A stretch of 7,763 nt of DNA, taken from NCBI GenBank assembly GCA_017645485.1, contig JAGCOI010000113.1:1-7763 (forward strand), written 5' to 3'. A program made the position numbers and the translations under genes. This document shows, in pieces, positions 1 through 4,588 of the stretch (positions are counted from its first letter, which is position 1; each line of letters opens with the position of its first letter). The DNA comes from Alphaproteobacteria bacterium (GTDB lineage: Bacteria > Pseudomonadota > Alphaproteobacteria > RF32 > CAG-239). The notes under the pieces were generated by a model, which did no database searches, had not been told where the DNA came from, and saw only the letters and a list, made by a program, of their open reading frames with translations.

Positions 1-1489
1 GACAAAAACACAAACCGCAACAATCTTGACCGCTTTGACCGACATTACAATTACCTTGAGCATTTTTACCGTTGTATAACACCCATCCTTTACCGGCAAC
101 AATACTCTCACATCCTTCGGCACTTTCATACTTGTTATACTCTATGTCATAATAACCGGTCCCATCAGATCTTCCCTTGCCGGCAAAATCGGAACACAGT
201 TGAACATCACATCTGTTACCGTTCGGAATATAACCGGTTTCACATTCCCAAGAACCGATATATGTACGTTTTTTGCCACAGGCATTGCATTCTGTTTCAT
301 GTCCTATTGCGAAATCCGGCACATAAACATTATCAGGACAATTCGGTTCACAACTTGCGTATGACTTACCGTCACAACATAATCCTTCCAGTTTACCATA
401 TGCCCCGGCACTTATTTTGCCGTCTTCCGCATTACCCGAAACAAACTTACAATTTGCGGGAAGTTCGCATTTACATTTATAACATACTTTGCCGTCACCC
501 TTATCTACCGCCTCTTTTTTCCATCCCGGCGCCGTATTGCCCGTACTTCTGTAGCAATCATCAAGTTTATATGTTTCAGGCGATATATGTGTTGTCGCAT
601 CAGGTCCTTCAAATTCATTTTCATTGGCATTACAATCAACGGAGATACATCTGTATCTTCCGCCTTCCAAAATTTTTCTATAACCTGCTTTACATTTCCA
701 ACTTAAAACAACTGTTTTTTGAATAACATTATCACCTTTTTGGCAACTGCAGATTCTTTGTTCCGTTTCATCCGGCTCCGCATTTTCAGGAACCTCTACC
801 GCATCAACGCACCCTGTTTCTTCACACGTATTGCAAACTTTCGTTTTGGTACACAAACTGCTTCCCGACTCTTCTCCGTCAGGACATACTTCGTTTTCCT
901 GACATGTCACCACATCCAAACATCTTACCCTGTTCGGATTTAACGGACAAACCACATAATCGGCACACTCCGTTACGGAGTTTTTAAATCCTAACGCTTT
1001 ACACTGTGCTTTATTTGCATCCTCACTTGCCGTTCTACCCGTTTTTTCGGCAATTAACCCTTCGCATCCGCTATAGTTGATATAACCTGCACCGCAAAAA
1101 CATTGATAACAATCTTTCACATTTCCGGGCACCTTAACAGGCATACAATCCATACCTTCGGGTATCTCTTCAAAATCAAGTAAACCGACCTCATTGCATG
1201 TCCACTTCGGGCAATTAAACAAACCCACGTCAAAAGGACACGCCACACAATCTTCTCTGCCATTTAACTTATTTTTCTCTAAAGTATAGCCAAGTTTAAC
1301 ACAATTATTCCAGTTGTCCTCAACACAATAAGGTGAAACGGGCGAATAAACCTGCGGACTGTTATCAAATCCGCGAAACACCGAAGGCGAATACTGATTA
1401 ACAATATCAACAATCTCCGCATAATCAATACTATTCGTCTGCGCATATCCAGCAAAAGAAAACAGCATTAAAAATAAAAACAGTTTCAT
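1..1489 (-). CDS. Cysteine-rich exported repeat protein, partial (C-terminus beyond left edge)
   Basis: The frame is open for 496 codons from an ATG at 1489-1487 to the window edge, with no stop, so the gene is C-terminally incomplete. An AAGGG ribosome site lies 8 nt before the ATG. Residues 1-16 form a type I signal peptide (MKLFLFLMLFSFAGYA, then Q); there is no lipobox. I count 46 cysteines, all in the mature part. They fall in recurring patterns: C-x2-LG[YF] ... CP-x7-C ... TC at about 63-98 and 163-196; C-x2-C-x-C at 127-132, 336-341 and 491-496; and W-x-C-x2-GY ... RC-x4-C at 265-286 and 415-432. I recognise no enzyme domain or transmembrane helix. The likely role is a disulfide-stabilised periplasmic or surface protein, which is inference from the leader and the cysteines. 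It has its own promoter. The exact family is unknown to me. Confidence 0.85.
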   Translation of the reverse strand, partial: MKLFLFLMLFSFAGYAQTNSIDYAEIVDIVNQYSPSVFRGFDNSPQVYSPVSPYCVEDNWNNCVKLGYTLEKNKLNGREDCVACPFDVGLFNCPKWTCNEVGLLDFEEIPEGMDCMPVKVPGNVKDCYQCFCGAGYINYSGCEGLIAEKTGRTASEDANKAQCKALGFKNSVTECADYVVCPLNPNRVRCLDVVTCQENEVCPDGEESGSSLCTKTKVCNTCEETGCVDAVEVPENAEPDETEQRICSCQKGDNVIQKTVVLSWKCKAGYRKILEGGRYRCISVDCNANENEFEGPDATTHISPETYKLDDCYRSTGNTAPGWKKEAVDKGDGKVCYKCKCELPANCKFVSGNAEDGKISAGAYGKLEGLCCDGKSYASCEPNCPDNVYVPDFAIGHETECNACGKKRTYIGSWECETGYIPNGNRCDVQLCSDFAGKGRSDGTGYYDIEYNKYESAEGCESIVAGKGWVLYNGKNAQGNCNVGQSGQDCCGLCFC

Positions 1490-1506
1490 AGCCTTGGCCC
1501 TTTAAT

Positions 1507-1518
1507 CAGATATATCTG
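1507..1518. promoter_or_regulatory. 12-bp perfect palindrome at the start of the cysteine-rich gene's transcript (possible operator)
   Basis: CAGATATATCTG reads the same on both strands. It lies just downstream of the predicted -10 box and covers the expected transcription start, where a bound repressor would block initiation. It could equally be a chance AT-rich palindrome or a weak 5' mRNA hairpin of four base pairs. The symmetry does not extend beyond 12 bp. Confidence 0.3.
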
Positions 1519-1522
1519 TCTT

Positions 1523-1551
1523 ATGGTAGCACGATTTATAATGACTTTCAA
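1523..1551 (-). promoter_or_regulatory. Predicted sigma70-type promoter for the cysteine-rich gene
   Basis: On the minus strand a -35 box TTGAAA (1551-1546, 5 of 6 to consensus) is followed after 17 nt by a -10 box TACCAT (1528-1523, 4 of 6). The expected start near 1516 would give a leader of about 27 nt before the ATG at 1489. The box spacing is ideal, and the site lies in the only gap between the rquA-like gene and the cysteine-rich gene. Confidence 0.55.
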
Positions 1552-1578
1552 TATAAAAACCCGTTTTTTTAGAAAACG
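1550..1578 (-). terminator. Weak possible terminator after the rsmE operon
   Basis: Downstream of the rquA-like stop, CGTTTT (1578-1573) can pair with AAAACG (1567-1562) around a 5-nt loop, followed by GGTTTTTATATT. The stem has only two GC pairs, so termination could be leaky, letting some rsmE-operon transcripts read into the cysteine-rich gene. Confidence 0.3.
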
Positions 1579-1588
1579 TCACAAAAAG

Positions 1589-2326
1589 TTAATAAAAACT
1601 CGGTTTGCTTTCCGGTTTTTTCTCATCCGATACTTTTCGGACGGCCACCACTTTTTGAAACATACGTGCGCCGTAAGTTTTTTTATCCCAAACAAAATGG
1701 TTGTTATGAACGGCATAATTTTTAATCGGCGTTTCCCATAATTTTTCAATAAAAGGAAAACACAAGCGATTAAACGGTTTTAAGATAAAGCGCAACACAT
1801 TGAAATCCGAAGGTTTGTTATAATCGATAAAAATAGCTTTTCCGCCTTGTTTAACGGCATCTAACGCATTATTTATAACTTTACGTCTTGAAACTTCCGG
1901 CAATTCATGCAACAACATAAAACAAATCACCGCATCATATTTTTTGCTCAACGGTTTTCGAGCATCATGCAATTCGAAATCAATTTTTTTATCTATCAAC
2001 TGATTTCTGGCACGATTTAACTGTTCCTGAACAACGTCTATAACCACATATGTACCGTATCTGCCGATTTTATCGGCTGTTTTTTGCATTTGCGAACCAA
2101 AGGTACAACCTATTTGCAAAACATTGCTGTTTGTATCAATATCCTCAAGCATTTCTTCCACGAGTTTCTTTTTAAACCCGCACGAAATCAACGCCTGAAC
2201 GCGGTCATCATCCATCAATTGTCCTATTTTTCCCTTATGATACATAAACCCGTACAATTCACTCACATACAAGGGTTCTTTTACAATTTTAGAATTTTTA
2301 ATTACATTTGCTTTACCTGAGAGCAT
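1589..2326 (-). CDS. rquA: RquA-like SAM-dependent enzyme (putative rhodoquinone biosynthesis)
   Basis: The 245-residue protein has a class I SAM-binding Rossmann fold. RquA proteins descend from UbiE/UbiG-type methyltransferases and convert ubiquinone to rhodoquinone, the low-potential quinone used for fumarate reduction in anaerobes. RquA-like signs, from recall: a degenerate motif I, VLQIGCTFG (69-77), instead of a GxGxG loop; VIDVVQEQLNRARNQL (95-110); MLLHELP with a nearby SRR (137-148); GGKAIFIDYNKP (161-172) followed by NVLRF; and a C-terminal TYGARMFQKVVAVR (217-230). There is no signal peptide or transmembrane helix. It is the last gene of the rsmE operon. Its SD, GGAG, lies 6 nt before the ATG and overlaps the TAG stop of the response regulator. 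The lysine-rich tail (231-245) looks disordered. It could instead be another UbiE-family methyltransferase; the methyltransferase fold is much surer than the RquA subfamily. Confidence 0.65.
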   Translation of the reverse strand: MLSGKANVIKNSKIVKEPLYVSELYGFMYHKGKIGQLMDDDRVQALISCGFKKKLVEEMLEDIDTNSNVLQIGCTFGSQMQKTADKIGRYGTYVVIDVVQEQLNRARNQLIDKKIDFELHDARKPLSKKYDAVICFMLLHELPEVSRRKVINNALDAVKQGGKAIFIDYNKPSDFNVLRFILKPFNRLCFPFIEKLWETPIKNYAVHNNHFVWDKKTYGARMFQKVVAVRKVSDEKKPESKPSFY

Positions 2327-2335
2327 TTTTTTCTC

Positions 2336-3022
2336 CTATAATCCCGCTTCTGCCGGTGTGATATACCCTTTTTTAACGGCTTCCATCACGGCACCTGTTC
2401 TGTTTGTTACCCCGAGTGTTTTTAAAATAACCGTCACATGCACTTTAACCGTTCCTTCGGTCAAACCGAGTTCATAAGCAATCAACTTATTGGGTAACCC
2501 TTTGGCAATACCTCTTAAAACATCAATCTGCCTCGGCGTTAACTTTTTGGTTCTTACTTTCGGATCTGTCGCAACCGTTGCCTCTTTCAAGTTTTGAAAA
2601 TCAAGCGCCATCTCGGCAGAAACGGAAGCCTCATCCAATAAAGCTTTCGGAATATACACGCCGCCTGCCAACACCAAATGAATGGCTGAAAGCATTAAAT
2701 CATTCGATGATGATTTCGGAATATATCCCGAAACCCCCATTTCAATTGTTTTTTGAACAATTTCTTTATCAAACACGGCCGAAACCACAATAATCGGTGT
2801 ATCTTTAAGCGTTTCGTGAATTTTGCTCAGTGCCGCAATCGAATTTGCACCCGGCATAGCCAAATCCGTCATAATCAAATCGAAATGCTCTTTTTTGAGT
2901 ATATCAAACAATTCCTGATAATCTTTAACGGCGGTAATATCAGCTTGTGGAAAATGTGATTTCAAAACAAGCTTCAAACCTTCCAAAAACAATTCATGAT
3001 CATCTGCAATCAATATATTCAT
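2336..3022 (-). CDS. NarL/LuxR-family two-component response regulator
   Basis: The 228-residue protein has a receiver domain (about 1-120) and a LuxR-type helix-turn-helix (161-221). Receiver residues are intact: acidic pair D7/D8, phospho-acceptor D53 (in MTDLAMPG), S81 in VVSA and K103 in GYIPKSS. The output domain has the classic LTPRQIDVLRGIAKGLPNK start and a recognition region GLTEGTVKVHV. I chose the ATG at 3022-3020 because the receiver fold begins there (MNILIADDHE) and GGAGG sits 7 nt upstream. A longer frame starting at 3073 would add 17 residues that overlap rsmE and belong to no domain. The gene starts 4 nt after the rsmE stop. No histidine kinase is in the window, so its partner and signal are unknown. 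It should act as a phosphorylation-controlled transcription factor. Confidence 0.93.
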   Translation of the reverse strand: MNILIADDHELFLEGLKLVLKSHFPQADITAVKDYQELFDILKKEHFDLIMTDLAMPGANSIAALSKIHETLKDTPIIVVSAVFDKEIVQKTIEMGVSGYIPKSSSNDLMLSAIHLVLAGGVYIPKALLDEASVSAEMALDFQNLKEATVATDPKVRTKKLTPRQIDVLRGIAKGLPNKLIAYELGLTEGTVKVHVTVILKTLGVTNRTGAVMEAVKKGYITPAEAGL

Positions 3023-3026
3023 TTCT

Positions 3027-3758
3027 TTACCTCCAGTCACCGCAAAAAGCCTGCCAGCAAGACAACGCGGCAATCGCCGCTGTTTCCGCGCGCAAAATTC
3101 TTTTACCGAGCGTCACGCTTAAAGTATAAGGTAATTTTTCCAAAATTTCCAATTCTTTTTTCGAAAATCCACCTTCCGGCCCGACAAGCAGTGCCACCGG
3201 CTCTTTTAACTCGGACGCAACAGCGGAAAAAACCATACCCTTACCTGTTTCATTCAAATAGATTAGCTTACGGTTTTCGGGCCATTGTTTTATCATCTCA
3301 TCAAAAGACACCGTTTTTAATAACTCGGGCACATCTTGGCGTCTTGATTGCTCTGCCGCCTCCGTAATCTGAAGTTCGGCCCGTTCTCTTTTTACCTGAA
3401 TTTTCGTTGCATATTCGGTTTGAACGGGCATAATTTTAGAAACACCCAATTCAACGGCCTTTTGCAAGACAATATCCGTATTTTCTTTTTTAAGCGGTGC
3501 AAAAACAAGCCATATATCAGGAGATTTTTCAAAATCATACACTTTTTTTTGAACTTGAAGCGTCAAACTTTTTTTGGATATATCTGCCACAACGCTTCTA
3601 AATTCGCCGTTTTGCCCGTCAAATAAAAATACCTCATCTCCCGATGTCAACCGCATAACGTTTTTTAAATAATGTATTTGTGCATCACTCGGAACATATG
3701 ATACATTCTCATATAAAATCTCATAACTAAAAAGTCTTATTCGATTTTTTTTGCTCAT
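3027..3758 (-). CDS. rsmE: 16S rRNA (uracil1498-N3)-methyltransferase RsmE
   Basis: The 243-residue protein is the normal length for RsmE, which methylates N3 of U1498 in the decoding region of 16S rRNA using SAM. An N-terminal PUA-like part (IRLFSYEIL ... HYLKNVMRL, 7-36, then FLFDGQNGEFRS) precedes a SPOUT trefoil-knot domain. Diagnostic motifs are FAPLKKENTD with AVELGVSKIMPVQTEYA (86-117), EAAEQSRR (133-140), LVGPEGGFS (191-199) and LGKRILRAETA (217-227). The ATG at 3758 is the only sensible start, although no clear SD precedes it; family proteins begin close to the RLF motif. It is the first gene of an operon with the response regulator and the rquA-like gene. Its last codons (TGG AGG TAA) supply the ribosome site of the next gene. 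Confidence 0.95.
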   Translation of the reverse strand: MSKKNRIRLFSYEILYENVSYVPSDAQIHYLKNVMRLTSGDEVFLFDGQNGEFRSVVADISKKSLTLQVQKKVYDFEKSPDIWLVFAPLKKENTDIVLQKAVELGVSKIMPVQTEYATKIQVKRERAELQITEAAEQSRRQDVPELLKTVSFDEMIKQWPENRKLIYLNETGKGMVFSAVASELKEPVALLVGPEGGFSKKELEILEKLPYTLSVTLGKRILRAETAAIAALSCWQAFCGDWR

Positions 3759-3795
3759 AACGTAAAATTTTCTGCATAACTTAAAATCTCGAATG

Positions 3796-3802
3796 TATTA
3801 TA
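3796..3802. promoter_or_regulatory. Overlapping, near-symmetric -10 boxes for divergent rsmE and cmk transcription
   Basis: In the 95-nt gap between the two divergent starts, the minus strand has a perfect TATAAT (3802-3797) and the plus strand has TATTAT (3796-3801) at essentially the same place, within an imperfect palindrome GAATGTATTATATTC (3791-3805). Predicted starts are near 3790 for rsmE and 3808 for cmk. No good -35 is visible in either direction, so the call rests on the -10 boxes and the divergent layout. Confidence 0.45.
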
Positions 3803-3853
3803 TTCAAAGATGTGTTAATGAATACATAACATTTAAAATTTTGTGAGGGAAAA

Positions 3854-4516
3854 ATGATTATTACCATAGATGGTCCTGCGGCCGCCGGAAAGGGAACCGT
3901 TTCTAAAGTTTTAGCCGATACTTATAAACTTGCTTATTTCGATACGGGCATGATTTATCGCGCCGTCGGTCTTGATATGGTCTTATCCGGTTTTGATTTA
4001 CAAGACGAAGAAAAGGCTTTTGAAATTTCAAAAAATATGACTTTTGAAAAAATGATGTCTTTATCAACACACAAAGACTTTCGTTCGGACATCGGCGGTC
4101 AGGCGGCATCTAAAGTTTCCGCCATGCCCAAAGTCAGACAGGCACTTCTTAAAATGCAACAAAATTTTGCCCTCTCGCCCGTTTTTGCGGATGGCACGCC
4201 GGCAAACGGTGTTATCTATGACGGGCGCGATACCGGAACGGTCGTTTGCCCTAATGCCGACCTTAAATTCTTTTTAACGGCTTCAAGCGAAGTACGTGCC
4301 ATGCGCCGCTTCAAAGAATTCGAAGCCAAAGGCATTCAAACCTCATATCAAACCGTTTTAGAAGATATGATTGCTCGTGACAAACGCGATTCCGAACGCG
4401 CGAGCGCCCCGATGAAACCGGCAGATGATGCCATCATCATTGACACATCCGATATGGACGCGCAAACCGAAATCAATGTTATATTAAAAATCGTGCAAGA
4501 GCATTTTGGTTTTTAG
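3854..4516 (+). CDS. cmk: Cytidylate kinase (CMP/dCMP kinase)
   Basis: The 220-residue protein is typical of bacterial Cmk, which phosphorylates CMP and dCMP with ATP in cytoplasmic pyrimidine recycling. It has the P-loop GPAAAGKGT (7-15), the NMP-binding DTGMIYRAVG (30-39), ASKVSAMPKVR (85-95), a GRDTGTVVCP substrate loop (124-133) and the lid-type RDKRDSERASAP (175-186). A GAGGG site lies 4-5 nt before the ATG. It is the only plus-strand gene here and appears monocistronic: a terminator starts 17 nt after its stop, so the common cmk-rpsA arrangement of proteobacteria is absent. The stretch at about 62-82, between the nucleotide-binding part and the AS-VSA motif, diverges most from typical sequences. 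Nothing suggests loss of function. Confidence 0.95.
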   Translation: MIITIDGPAAAGKGTVSKVLADTYKLAYFDTGMIYRAVGLDMVLSGFDLQDEEKAFEISKNMTFEKMMSLSTHKDFRSDIGGQAASKVSAMPKVRQALLKMQQNFALSPVFADGTPANGVIYDGRDTGTVVCPNADLKFFLTASSEVRAMRRFKEFEAKGIQTSYQTVLEDMIARDKRDSERASAPMKPADDAIIIDTSDMDAQTEINVILKIVQEHFGF

Positions 4517-4532
4517 ATGTCTTTTTCACAAT

Positions 4533-4564
4533 AAAAAAGCAGCCCTTTTTCAGGCTGCTTTTTT
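4533..4564. terminator. Bidirectional intrinsic terminator between cmk and the 757-residue gene
   Basis: AAAAAAGCAGCC (4533-4544) pairs perfectly with GGCTGCTTTTTT (4553-4564) around an 8-nt loop. The GC core is six pairs and both strands end in a T-tract, so it can stop cmk from the left and the converging minus-strand operon from the right. It begins 17 nt after the cmk stop and ends 24 nt from the other gene's stop codon. Confidence 0.92.
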
Positions 4565-4588
4565 AAGGGTTGTTTTACGTAATTTTAA

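Noticed and set aside
262..943. Plus-strand open frames of 154 and 74 codons opposite the cysteine-rich gene
   Set aside because: They are antisense to a continuous 496-codon frame that has a signal peptide, promoter, ribosome site and patterned cysteines. Their translations are low-complexity His/Tyr/Phe-rich, with no SD or domain.
3023..3073. N-terminal extension of the response regulator beginning MPRCLAG
   Set aside because: It overlaps the end of rsmE, adds no receiver residues, and lacks the strong GGAGG found before the ATG at 3022.
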